Positions 29,369 to 38,214 of a stretch of DNA of 64,000 bases are shown here, in pieces. The position numbers were made by a program, and so were the translations under genes. The notes beneath the pieces are model-generated. The model saw only the letters and a program-made list of their open reading frames with translations, was not told the DNA's origin and ran no database searches. Origin of the DNA: Halanaerobium kushneri (lineage in GTDB: Bacteria; Bacillota; Halanaerobiia; Halanaerobiales; Halanaerobiaceae); NCBI RefSeq assembly GCF_900156285.1, contig NZ_FTNC01000004.1, forward strand, positions 62,001 through 126,000. The letters run 5' to 3'. Position 1 is the first letter of the stretch. The number at the start of each line of letters is the position of its first letter.

Positions 29369-30061
29369 ATGAAAAATAGCAGGAGCTATTTAAAAGTTCT
29401 TATACTTTTAATTACAGCAGTTTCTTTTCTTTTTATACTGTCTGCCTGTAAACCATGGACTGTTGTTAAACTTGATAAAGAGAATACTACTTCAGCCAAT
29501 AACAGTATAAACTTAGATGGAGAAAACACTAATTTATCCGAATATGTTGACCAATTATGGACAGAAAATATTGTGCCCTATATAGTTCAAGAAAGCAAAA
29601 AAAATAAGGCTGGTAAGGTAATAAGTGCAATAAAAAGTGATCAAAAAAGAGCAGGCGAAGAGTATGGAACTAGAGAGAGTTCAGCAGGTACTCCATGGAA
29701 ATATATAATTTCAGGAGAAGCTAAAATTATTTCATTAAATACTGAATCTAGAAACGGTACTGTTGATTTAGATTTAAAACCATATGATGATGAGCCAGAA
29801 CTCAAAATGCAAATTGGACCTGTAATTAGAGGAACCTCAATAAGAGATAGTTTAGATTTTATTTCTTTTGATAATTTTGGTAACCAAATAGAATATGCTC
29901 AATTTTCTAGTGAGCTAAATGACAAAGTAATTAAAGAAGTATTAAATGAATTTAAATTTGAAAATTTGCTGGATCAAGAAATCGATTTTAAAGGAGTAGC
30001 TATAAAAGATTCTTCTGAAATCATTTTGACTCCTGTTGAAATTGATCTATTGGGGGAGTAG
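29369..30061 (+). CDS. DUF2291-family lipoprotein of sugar ABC operon
   Basis: A 230-residue lipoprotein: an N-terminal hydrophobic helix ends in the lipobox LSAC with Cys at about residue 26, followed by KPWTVVKLD. The body (YVDQLWTENIVPYI, GTPWKYIISGEAKI, DFISFDNFGNQIEYA) matches the DUF2291 periplasmic lipoprotein family as I remember it. Members sit next to ribose-type sugar ABC transporters in many bacteria. The molecular role is not established; a transport accessory is the usual guess. It ends seven bases before the ABC ATPase gene. Confidence 0.7.
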   Translation: MKNSRSYLKVLILLITAVSFLFILSACKPWTVVKLDKENTTSANNSINLDGENTNLSEYVDQLWTENIVPYIVQESKKNKAGKVISAIKSDQKRAGEEYGTRESSAGTPWKYIISGEAKIISLNTESRNGTVDLDLKPYDDEPELKMQIGPVIRGTSIRDSLDFISFDNFGNQIEYAQFSSELNDKVIKEVLNEFKFENLLDQEIDFKGVAIKDSSEIILTPVEIDLLGE

Positions 30062-30067
30062 AGAATA

Positions 30068-31615
30068 ATGACTAATGAATTAAAAACTAATGAAATGTCT
30101 GATGTGTGCCTTTCAACAAAGGGTATAAAAAAGATTTATCCAGGTACAATTGCTCTGGATGATGTTGATTTTAATATATACCGGGGGAAAGTTAATGCCC
30201 TGGTAGGAGAAAATGGTGCAGGGAAATCAACTTTAATGAAAATTATCGCAGGTATAGTGGAGCCAAATGAGGGTTCGATTTATCTGAATGATGAAAAAAT
30301 AAAAATGTTAAATACAAGAGATGCTAAAAGAAAAGGGATCGGAATAATCCATCAAGAATTAAATTTATTTAAAGAATTAACTGTTGCTCAAAACTTGTTT
30401 ATGACTGAAGAAAGGGTTAAGTATGGTATTCAGTTAAATCAAAAAGAACATTATAAAAAAGCTAAAGAAATTCTAAATAAATTAAAACAGGATATTGATC
30501 CAAATACAAAGGTTGGAAATCTTAGAGCGGGCCAACAACAGATTGTTGAAATTGCAAAGACTATGCTGCAGGAAAATTTACACGTATTAATAATGGATGA
30601 ACCTACATCTTCTTTAAGTAATTCTGAAGTAGAAATTTTATTTAATATTATTGAAGATTTAAAATCTCAAGGAGTATCTATTGTATATATTTCTCACCGC
30701 CTGGAAGAAATTATGCGAATTTGTGATTATGTTACAATACTCAGAGATGGAGAAAAAATTACAGAAGCAAAAACTAATGATATTAGCATTTCCTGGATAG
30801 TATCAAAAATGTTAGGAAGAGACATGTTAGATATTGAAATGGAACATAAAATTCAGGATAAAAACATACTAAATGCAGAATCTATTACTTTACCTAAATT
30901 ATCAGGTGGATATCTTGTTGATCATGTTTCTTTTTCACTTAAAAGAGGAGAGATTTTAGGTATATATGGTCTGTTGGGAGCAGGTAGAACCGAACTTTTA
31001 GAAACCTTGATGGGTCTTCATCCGGAAGTGGAGAATGAAATTTATCTTGATAACGAAAAAATTAGTATCCGATCTGTGTCTCAACAGATTAAAAATGGGC
31101 TTGCCTTAATACCAGAAAATCGGCAAACAGAAGGTCTGGTCCCTATTTTGTCTGTTAGAAAAAATATGACTTTGTCCAATTTAAAAAGATATACGAAAGG
31201 AATACATTTGGTAACTGATGAAATAGAAAACACAATCAGTGCTATGATTGAAGATCTTTCAATTAAAGTAGCTGATATTGATTTAAATATGGAATCTCTT
31301 AGTGGAGGTAATCAGCAAAAAGTTGTAATAGGAAAAGGTATATTAACTAAGCCAAAGGTTCTTCTGTTGGATGAACCCACAAGAGGCATTGATGTTGGAG
31401 CTAAAGAAGATGTATTTAAGATTATGGATAAACTTGCCGATAGAGGTATTGGAATAATTTATGTAGCTTCAGAATTAAAACAAATAATGGCTGTATCAGA
31501 TAGAGTATTAGTAATGTCAAAAGGTAAAATAACTGGAGAATTCGATAAAAAAGAAATGACAGAAGATAAACTTGTAAAAGCTTCATCAATAGGACATTCT
31601 GTTAAAAATTCATAA
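30068..31615 (+). CDS. Sugar ABC transporter ATPase, RbsA/MglA type
   Basis: A 515-residue fused double ATPase typical of ribose-type importers. The first half has Walker A GENGAGKST, signature LRAGQQQIVEIAK and Walker B VLIMDEPTSSL. The second half has the characteristic degenerate Walker A (GLLGAGRTE) but intact signature LSGGNQQKVVIGK and Walker B LLLDEPTRGIDVGAK. It energises the permease encoded 16 bases downstream. Confidence 0.95.
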   Translation: MTNELKTNEMSDVCLSTKGIKKIYPGTIALDDVDFNIYRGKVNALVGENGAGKSTLMKIIAGIVEPNEGSIYLNDEKIKMLNTRDAKRKGIGIIHQELNLFKELTVAQNLFMTEERVKYGIQLNQKEHYKKAKEILNKLKQDIDPNTKVGNLRAGQQQIVEIAKTMLQENLHVLIMDEPTSSLSNSEVEILFNIIEDLKSQGVSIVYISHRLEEIMRICDYVTILRDGEKITEAKTNDISISWIVSKMLGRDMLDIEMEHKIQDKNILNAESITLPKLSGGYLVDHVSFSLKRGEILGIYGLLGAGRTELLETLMGLHPEVENEIYLDNEKISIRSVSQQIKNGLALIPENRQTEGLVPILSVRKNMTLSNLKRYTKGIHLVTDEIENTISAMIEDLSIKVADIDLNMESLSGGNQQKVVIGKGILTKPKVLLLDEPTRGIDVGAKEDVFKIMDKLADRGIGIIYVASELKQIMAVSDRVLVMSKGKITGEFDKKEMTEDKLVKASSIGHSVKNS

Positions 31616-31630
31616 AAGGGGTATAAAACT

Positions 31631-32689
31631 ATGAAAGATAGCTTAGATAAAAATGGAAAAAATTTATTTAATGATTTAACACTGGGAATGCTTCTATTTA
31701 AGATGCGTACTTTTATAGCTTTAATAGTATTGATATTATTTTTCAGTATTACAGTACCTAATTTTTTCTCAGTTAGAAATATGTTTATTATGACAAGGCA
31801 TGCATCGCAGTATGCATTACTGGCTATTGGTATGACTTTTGTTATAATAAGTGGAGGGATTGACCTATCAGTTGGCTCGATAGTTGGCCTTTCAGCAATG
31901 ATAGCAGGTGGTTTGATTAATGAAGGACTTGTACTTTCTATGTTTGGAGTAACTATTTACTTTAATATATTTATTGTAATTTTAATAACTTTAGCTCTTG
32001 GAATAACAATGGGAGCTTTTAATGGATTTCTTGTAAGTAGATTTAATGTACCTCCCTTTATTGCAACTCTAGGGACTCTCTATATAGCTAGAGGCTTTGC
32101 TCTTTTGAGATCCGGTGGAGAAACTTTTTCAAATTTAACTGGTGAAGAAAGACTAGGAAATACTGGATTTCCCTTTATTGGTTCGGGAAGAATATTAGGT
32201 ATACCTAATCAAATCTGGATTTTAATTGTTATAGCATTGATAGCAGTTTACATAACTAAAAAAACACCATTAGGCTGGCATGTTTATGCTGTTGGTGGTA
32301 ACGAAAAAGCTGCTAAAATTTCAGGGATTAAAGTTAAGAATATTAAGATGTTTGTTTATATGTTTTCTGGTTTGATGTGTGCAATAGTTGGACTAGTTGT
32401 TGCTTCAGAATTAGTTGCTGCTCATCCAGCTACAGGAGAAAGTTGGGAGTTAAATGCAATAGCAGCGACTGTCTTAGGTGGTACTTCCTTAAGTGGAGGG
32501 GTTGGAACTATTGGAGGTACTATAGTGGGGGCTTTTGTTATTGGAGTATTGTCTGATGGACTTGTTATGATGGGAGTTTCAGAGTTCTGGCAAATGGTAA
32601 TTACAGGACTAGTAATCGTTACTGCGGTAATATTTGACCAACTACAGAAACAGGCAGAGAAAAAGGCGGCTATCCAGAGTAACCAGTAG
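31631..32689 (+). CDS. Sugar ABC transporter permease, RbsC type
   Basis: A 352-residue membrane protein with about nine or ten hydrophobic helices and family landmarks: ISGGIDLSVGSIVGLS, FNVPPFIATLGTLYIARG, GGNEKAAKISGIKV (the EAA-like coupling loop) and AIAATVLGGTSLSGG. It forms the transmembrane channel for the sugar and works with the ATPase, binding protein and possibly the DUF2291 lipoprotein encoded just upstream. Confidence 0.94.
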   Translation: MKDSLDKNGKNLFNDLTLGMLLFKMRTFIALIVLILFFSITVPNFFSVRNMFIMTRHASQYALLAIGMTFVIISGGIDLSVGSIVGLSAMIAGGLINEGLVLSMFGVTIYFNIFIVILITLALGITMGAFNGFLVSRFNVPPFIATLGTLYIARGFALLRSGGETFSNLTGEERLGNTGFPFIGSGRILGIPNQIWILIVIALIAVYITKKTPLGWHVYAVGGNEKAAKISGIKVKNIKMFVYMFSGLMCAIVGLVVASELVAAHPATGESWELNAIAATVLGGTSLSGGVGTIGGTIVGAFVIGVLSDGLVMMGVSEFWQMVITGLVIVTAVIFDQLQKQAEKKAAIQSNQ

Positions 32690-32758
32690 TTATTAATAAT
32701 TTTTATATTAACCCTTCCTGGGCAGTTTTAATAAAAAACTAAATTTTTAGTTGAAAAA

Positions 32759-32787
32759 TTGATAAATTTAGTTAATACAGATATAAT
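32759..32787 (+). promoter_or_regulatory. Promoter of lacI-type regulator
   Basis: TTGATA (32759-32764) and TATAAT (32782-32787) with a 17-base spacer, 40 bases before the regulator gene, suggesting that the regulator is transcribed separately from the operon. Confidence 0.55.
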
Positions 32788-32827
32788 AAACTTGTAATAG
32801 AAAAGTTTTAGAAAGTGAGGTTTAAGG

Positions 32828-33853
32828 ATGGCCAAAGTAAAATTAGATGATATTGCAAAATCAGCCGGAGTTTCTAAGGCAACGGTTTCCAATGCTTTAA
32901 ATAATAGAAAAGGCGTAGGTGAGGAAACTAAGGATAAAATTATAAAGATTGCTAAAGACCTGGGCTATAATAAAACGAAGAGCTCTACATCAAAATCTCC
33001 TAAGTCTATAAGAATAATAATTTATAAAAAACATGGTTATGTTGTTTCAGACACGCCATTCTTCTCTAATTTGTTAGAAGGCATACAAAAAGAATGTAGG
33101 GATGAAGGTTATGAAATGATGATTTCTCATTTGTCAAGAAATGAAAAAAATTATAAAGAAATTATAAATAATATAAGTGCTGATAGTTCTTCTGGATATT
33201 TGATACTAGCTACAGAGATGTTAGAAGAAGATTTAGATTATTTTGATCTATTAAATAAACCTGTGGTATTACTTGATAGTTTCTTTAAAAATAGAGATTA
33301 TGATCAAGTAGTGATTGATAATTATAGTGCTTCCTACAAAGGGACTCAAAGACTTATTGAAAATGGTCATAAGAATATTGGTTATCTACACAGCTCTGTG
33401 TATATAAACAATTTTTATTATAGAAAATTGGGCTTTAAAGATGCTATCAGGGAATCAGGGCTTAGAATTAATGAAGATTATCAATTTAGTTTAGAGCCTA
33501 CAATTGAGGGCTCCTATCAGCAAATGAAAGAAATCTTATTTACACAAAATCCCGAACTGCCAACATCATTTTTTGCAGATAATGATATTATAGCTTTTGG
33601 TGCTGTAAAAGCACTAAAAGAATATGGTGTTAAGATTCCTGAAGAAGTGTCTATAATAGGATTTGATGATATGCCATATTGTGAAATATGTGAACCTAAA
33701 ATGTCTACAGTTAAGGTGCATAAACAGTATTTAGGAGAAGTTGCAGTAAAAAGATTAATCGAAAAGATAGAATATGATGATTATGTTAATCAGAAAATAG
33801 AAATAAGTACAGAACTTGTTGAAAGGAATAGTATAAAAAAAGTAGATATTTAA
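32828..33853 (+). CDS. LacI-family transcriptional regulator
   Basis: A 341-residue regulator. The first 50 residues are a LacI helix-turn-helix and hinge (LDDIAKSAGVSKATVSNALN). The rest is a periplasmic-binding-protein-like effector domain ending GFDDMPYCEICEPKMSTV, with the usual dimer and effector stations. It lies directly after the sugar transporter genes, so it most likely represses this operon and is released by the sugar or a phosphorylated intermediate. It is followed by a strong terminator. Confidence 0.93.
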   Translation: MAKVKLDDIAKSAGVSKATVSNALNNRKGVGEETKDKIIKIAKDLGYNKTKSSTSKSPKSIRIIIYKKHGYVVSDTPFFSNLLEGIQKECRDEGYEMMISHLSRNEKNYKEIINNISADSSSGYLILATEMLEEDLDYFDLLNKPVVLLDSFFKNRDYDQVVIDNYSASYKGTQRLIENGHKNIGYLHSSVYINNFYYRKLGFKDAIRESGLRINEDYQFSLEPTIEGSYQQMKEILFTQNPELPTSFFADNDIIAFGAVKALKEYGVKIPEEVSIIGFDDMPYCEICEPKMSTVKVHKQYLGEVAVKRLIEKIEYDDYVNQKIEISTELVERNSIKKVDI

Positions 33854-33861
33854 ATGTTTTT

Positions 33862-33904
33862 AGAATCTTCTTCAGGGGGACAGCCTGGGGAAGATTCTTT
33901 TTTT
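33862..33904 (+). terminator. Strong intrinsic terminator ending sugar operon 1
   Basis: AGAATCTTC (33862-33870) pairs with GAAGATTCT (33890-33898) with an inner CAGG/CCTG stem, then a run of T. Confidence 0.9.
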
Positions 33905-34061
33905 GCTTTTATTAATTCTTCAAGTTCTAAGTTATTGGACTTCTAAAAAAATTGTCGATTTGTAGATGAAGGAAAAACCATATATTCCAAGAAATATATA
34001 ATTAGATATTTAAATATATTTTGAATTAAATCTATTACTTTTAGAGAGGTTGTGAACTGCT

Positions 34062-34361
34062 ATGAATAACTATAAAGTTGGTGAATTTTATAAAGCTAAG
34101 TCTTATAAAGAAAGTGGATTTAATTTTCCAGACGGTGAGTATAAACTTAAGATAATTAGAGAAGGTTTTCCTGAAGATCCTGTTAATGATGAAGATGAAT
34201 TAATCATTGCAGAAGAACAGTGGCTTGAGGGTCTAGAAGGCAGTGATCAGTATAAAACAGATTTAGATGGTAACTGGTATTACTTCGAGTTTCCTATCAA
34301 TGATGAAGGAATTAACTATATGTGGGTACCTGAGTCAGTAGTGGTAGAAGTTTTTAATTAG
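34062..34361 (+). CDS. Small, very acidic protein of unknown function
   Basis: A 99-residue protein with no signal peptide or membrane helix and about 23 Asp/Glu against about 8 Lys/Arg. AGAGAGG lies about 14 bases before the ATG. Aromatic residues are frequent near the end (NWYYFEFP, NYMWVPES). I do not recognise the family. It sits between a terminator and the type I restriction operon, 61 bases before hsdR, so it may belong to that operon or to the defence island. Acidic, compact proteins next to restriction genes recall DNA-mimic antirestriction proteins, but that is only a suggestion. Confidence 0.65.
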   Translation: MNNYKVGEFYKAKSYKESGFNFPDGEYKLKIIREGFPEDPVNDEDELIIAEEQWLEGLEGSDQYKTDLDGNWYYFEFPINDEGINYMWVPESVVVEVFN

Positions 34362-34422
34362 ACTTTATTGGAAATAAGTTGATATAATAGGCTTGAGTTT
34401 TCTTCTTTTAGGGGGCGAGTTA

Positions 34423-36738
34423 ATGACAGATAAAAAATCAATGACCGAATCTGAAATATGTATGAATTACATAACTCCAGCTATAAAAAGAGCTGGCTGG
34501 GATAAAAAAAGACAAATAAGAAGAGAATATTATTTTACAGCTGGTAGAATTGTGGTTAGAGGTAAAGCAACTGCAAGAAAAAAAGGAAAGAAAGCTGATT
34601 ATCTACTGGAATACAAGTCTAATTTCCCTTTAGCTGTAGTTGAGGCAAAAAGCAATCAACATTCTATTGGGTCAGGTATGCAGCAGGCTCTTGATTACGC
34701 AGAGATTTTAGATGTGCCTTTTGTTTATGCTTCAAATGGTGATGCTTTTATTGAACATGATAGGACGACCGGTAAGGTTAGAGAAATTTCTTTGTCAAAT
34801 TTCCCGTCTCCAAAAAAATTATGGGATAGATATAGCGACTATAAGAATTATACTGAAGAAGAAGAAGAGATTGTAACTCAAGATTACTATTATGCTCAAG
34901 GAGGAAAAACTCCAAGATATTATCAAAGAGTTGCTATTAATAGGACTGTTGAAGCTATTGCCAAGGGTCAAGATAGAATAATGCTAGTAATGGCTACTGG
35001 AACAGGTAAAACTTTTACTGCTTTTCAAATAATACATAGATTATGGAAAGCTAGAGAGAAAAAAAGGATTTTATTTTTAGCTGATAGAAATATTTTAATT
35101 GATCAGGCTATGGTTAATGATTTTAATCCTTTCAAAGATATTATGCAAAAAGTTGATAGAAAAACTGTTGATAAAGCTCACGAAATATATATGGCTTTAT
35201 ATCAGTCTATGACCGGCAGTGAAGAGTGGCAGGAAACATACAGACAGTTTAGCTCAGATTTTTTTGATTTGGTTGTCATTGATGAGTGTCATAGAGGTTC
35301 TGCTAGAGCGGACTCTGCCTGGAGAGAAGTCTTAGATTATTTTGATGATGCTACCCATATAGGACTAACAGCAACTCCTAAGGAAACAAATAAGGTTTCC
35401 AATACTCATTACTTTGGAGAACCTATTTATACATATTCATTAAAGCAGGGTATTGATGATGGTTATTTAGCCCCTTATAAAGTAGTTAGAGTAAATTTAG
35501 ATAAAGATCTAGAAGGATATAGGCCTACAAAAGACAAGTTAGATAAATATGGTCTACCTGTCGAGGATAGAGAATATAATATTAAGGATTATGATAGGAG
35601 TTTAGTATTAGAAAAAAGAACAGAATTGGTAGCAAAAGAAGTAAGTGATTATCTAAAGCCAAATAGCAGGTATAATAAGTCTATAGTTTTTTGTGTTGAT
35701 ATTGATCATGCTGAAAGAATGCGTCAATCTTTAATTAATGAAAACTCTGATTTAGTAAAGAAAAATAGTAAATATGTAATGGCTATAACTAGTGAACATC
35801 AAAGAGGCAAGGAACAGCTTACTAATTTCACTGATCCAGCTGAAAAATATCCTACACTGGTTACTACTTCTAAATTGCTTACTACCGGAGTTGATGCCCA
35901 GACCTGTAAGTTGATAGTTTTAGATGCTAATATTAATTCTATGACTGAATTTAAGCAAATTATTGGTAGAGGAACTAGAATAAATGAAGATTATAATAAA
36001 AGATTTTTTACTATAATGGATTTCAGAGGTGTTACAAGAAAGTTTGCGGATCCAGAATTCGATGGAGAACCTGTACAGGAAGATGAATTTGAACCTGGTG
36101 ATTTAACTGGTTCTTATGATGGGAATGACGAAGATGAAGATATCATAATAGATCCAGAAGGTTCAGATGATAATAATAGCAGTGTAAAATACTATTTAGA
36201 TGATGTAGAGGTTCATTTGATTAGCGAAAAAGTCCAATATTACGATAAAGATGGAAAGTTAGTAACTGAATCTTTGATTGATTATACTAGAAAAAATGTC
36301 AGAGAGCATTATGATACTTTAAATGATTTTATTAGAAAATGGAATAGTAAAGATAAAAAACAGGCAATAATAAAAGAATTAGAGAATCAGGGTATATTTT
36401 TAGAAGAGTTAAAGGAAGAAGTCGGTAAAGATATGGATGAATTTGACTTAATATGTCATATTGCTTATGATAAACCACCTCTCACTAGACAGGAAAGAGC
36501 AGATAAAGTTGAAAAAAGTGATTATTTTGCTAAATATGAAGAGGAAGCAAGAGAAGTTATAAAAGCTTTATTAGATAAGTATAGAGATGATGGTGTGACA
36601 AATATTGAGGACATGAAAGTTCTTCAGTTAGAAGAATTTAGAAAGATCGGTTCTCCTAAAAAAATAATTAAATCATTTGGTAGCCGGAAAAAATATGAAG
36701 CGGCAATTAAAGAACTAGAAAATAAATTATATGCTTAA
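34423..36738 (+). CDS. hsdR: Type I restriction enzyme, R (motor/nuclease) subunit
   Basis: A 771-residue HsdR. The N-terminal nuclease has the PD-(D/E)xK pattern: ADYLLEYKS then VVEAKSN. The superfamily 2 helicase motor follows with ATGTGKTFTAF (Walker A), DECHRGS (motif II), GLTATPKETN (motif III) and the late TGVDAQTC and QIIGRGTRINED motifs. It pumps and cuts unmethylated foreign DNA together with HsdM and HsdS. ATG 34423 is chosen because GGGGGCGAG precedes it; an in-frame TTG at 34393 lies upstream of that site. It is followed at once by hsdM and hsdS in one operon. Confidence 0.95.
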   Translation: MTDKKSMTESEICMNYITPAIKRAGWDKKRQIRREYYFTAGRIVVRGKATARKKGKKADYLLEYKSNFPLAVVEAKSNQHSIGSGMQQALDYAEILDVPFVYASNGDAFIEHDRTTGKVREISLSNFPSPKKLWDRYSDYKNYTEEEEEIVTQDYYYAQGGKTPRYYQRVAINRTVEAIAKGQDRIMLVMATGTGKTFTAFQIIHRLWKAREKKRILFLADRNILIDQAMVNDFNPFKDIMQKVDRKTVDKAHEIYMALYQSMTGSEEWQETYRQFSSDFFDLVVIDECHRGSARADSAWREVLDYFDDATHIGLTATPKETNKVSNTHYFGEPIYTYSLKQGIDDGYLAPYKVVRVNLDKDLEGYRPTKDKLDKYGLPVEDREYNIKDYDRSLVLEKRTELVAKEVSDYLKPNSRYNKSIVFCVDIDHAERMRQSLINENSDLVKKNSKYVMAITSEHQRGKEQLTNFTDPAEKYPTLVTTSKLLTTGVDAQTCKLIVLDANINSMTEFKQIIGRGTRINEDYNKRFFTIMDFRGVTRKFADPEFDGEPVQEDEFEPGDLTGSYDGNDEDEDIIIDPEGSDDNNSSVKYYLDDVEVHLISEKVQYYDKDGKLVTESLIDYTRKNVREHYDTLNDFIRKWNSKDKKQAIIKELENQGIFLEELKEEVGKDMDEFDLICHIAYDKPPLTRQERADKVEKSDYFAKYEEEAREVIKALLDKYRDDGVTNIEDMKVLQLEEFRKIGSPKKIIKSFGSRKKYEAAIKELENKLYA

Positions 36739-36763
36739 TTTTTTGAAAGGATGTTTTTAAATA

Positions 36764-38203
36764 ATGACAATATCTAATTTTGTTAGAAGTATACAGAATA
36801 TTATGCGTCAAGATGCTGGTGTCGATGGAGATGCTCAAAGAATTTCACAGTTAGTCTGGATGCTCTTCTTGAAAGTGTTCGATACTAAAGAAGAAGAATG
36901 GGAAGTAGTTGAAGACGATTATACTCCGATCATTCCAGAAAAATATCAGTGGAGGAACTGGGCTGGAGATGAAGAGGGTATGACTGGAAATGAATTATTA
37001 GAGTTTGTTGATAATGAATTATTTGTTGAATTAAGTAACCTTGAAATAGATGAATATACTGATGAAAGAAAAATTTTGGTTAAAGAAGTTTTTGCTGATT
37101 CCTATAATTACATGAAATCCGGTACTTTAATGAGAAAAGTTATAAATAGAATTAACCAGGTTGATTTTGATAATTATAAAGAAAGACATGCATTCAATGA
37201 GATATATGAAACTATATTAAAAGACTTACAAAGTGCTGGTAATTCAGGAGAGTATTATACTCCACGTGCAGTTACTGATTTTGTTATCGAAATGTTGGAT
37301 CCTAAAATTGAAGAGTCTGTGGCTGATTTTGCCTGTGGTACTGGTGGGTTTTTAGTTAGTTCTTTAGAATATAGAAGGAATAAATATGATCTCTCAGTTG
37401 AGGACAGAGAGAATCTGCAAAATGGACTCCATGGTGTCGAAAAAAAACCTATGCCTTATATGCTTGGAGTAACAAATTTAATCTTGCACGACATAGACAC
37501 TCCAGATATTTTACATGGTAATTCATTAAATAAAAGTTTAAGAGAGTTTACTGAAAAAGATAAATTTGATGTTATAGCAATGAATCCTCCTTTTGGTGGA
37601 ACTGAGCAGGATATTATTCAGATGAATTTTCCTAAACCTTTTCAAACATCTGAAACAGCAGATTTATTTATGACATTAATTATGTACAGGTTAAAAGAAG
37701 ATGGTAGAGCTGGAGTTGTTTTACCAGATGGGTTCTTTTTTGGAACTGATAATGCTAAATTAGAGATAAAAAAGAAATTATTTGATGAATTTAATTTACA
37801 TACAATCGTTAGATTACCTGGTAGTGTTTTTGCTCCTTATACTTCTATTGCTACTAATCTTTTATTTTTTAATAAAAATGTTGAGGGAACAGATAAAGTC
37901 TGGTATTATGAATTACCTCTACCAGAAGGTTATAAGGCATTTTCTAAGACTAAACCAATGCAATCTAAACACTTTGAAGAAGTTAGAAACTGGTGGAATG
38001 ATAGAGAAGAAACTGAAAGAGCTTGGCAGGTTGAAAAAGAAGAAATTGTTGGAAGTGATTATAATCTAGATATAAATAATCCTAATGTTATAGAAGAGGA
38101 TAATCATGACCCTAAAGAACTACTTAGGAAATATAATGAGGTTCAAAATGAGATTACAGGATTACAGGAATTAATTAAAGAAGAACTTAAAGAAGTACTG
38201 TAG
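36764..38203 (+). CDS. hsdM: Type I DNA methyltransferase, M subunit
   Basis: A 479-residue N6-adenine methyltransferase. The N-terminal helical HsdM domain is followed by the AdoMet-binding motif FACGTGGFL and the catalytic NPPF (MNPPFGG). GEYYTPRAVTDF and GVVLPDGFFFG are further family landmarks. It methylates the HsdS-specified site to protect host DNA. It lies between hsdR and hsdS, with gaps of 25 and 11 bases, in one operon. Confidence 0.96.
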   Translation: MTISNFVRSIQNIMRQDAGVDGDAQRISQLVWMLFLKVFDTKEEEWEVVEDDYTPIIPEKYQWRNWAGDEEGMTGNELLEFVDNELFVELSNLEIDEYTDERKILVKEVFADSYNYMKSGTLMRKVINRINQVDFDNYKERHAFNEIYETILKDLQSAGNSGEYYTPRAVTDFVIEMLDPKIEESVADFACGTGGFLVSSLEYRRNKYDLSVEDRENLQNGLHGVEKKPMPYMLGVTNLILHDIDTPDILHGNSLNKSLREFTEKDKFDVIAMNPPFGGTEQDIIQMNFPKPFQTSETADLFMTLIMYRLKEDGRAGVVLPDGFFFGTDNAKLEIKKKLFDEFNLHTIVRLPGSVFAPYTSIATNLLFFNKNVEGTDKVWYYELPLPEGYKAFSKTKPMQSKHFEEVRNWWNDREETERAWQVEKEEIVGSDYNLDINNPNVIEEDNHDPKELLRKYNEVQNEITGLQELIKEELKEVL

Positions 38204-38214
38204 GAGGTCTTAAT

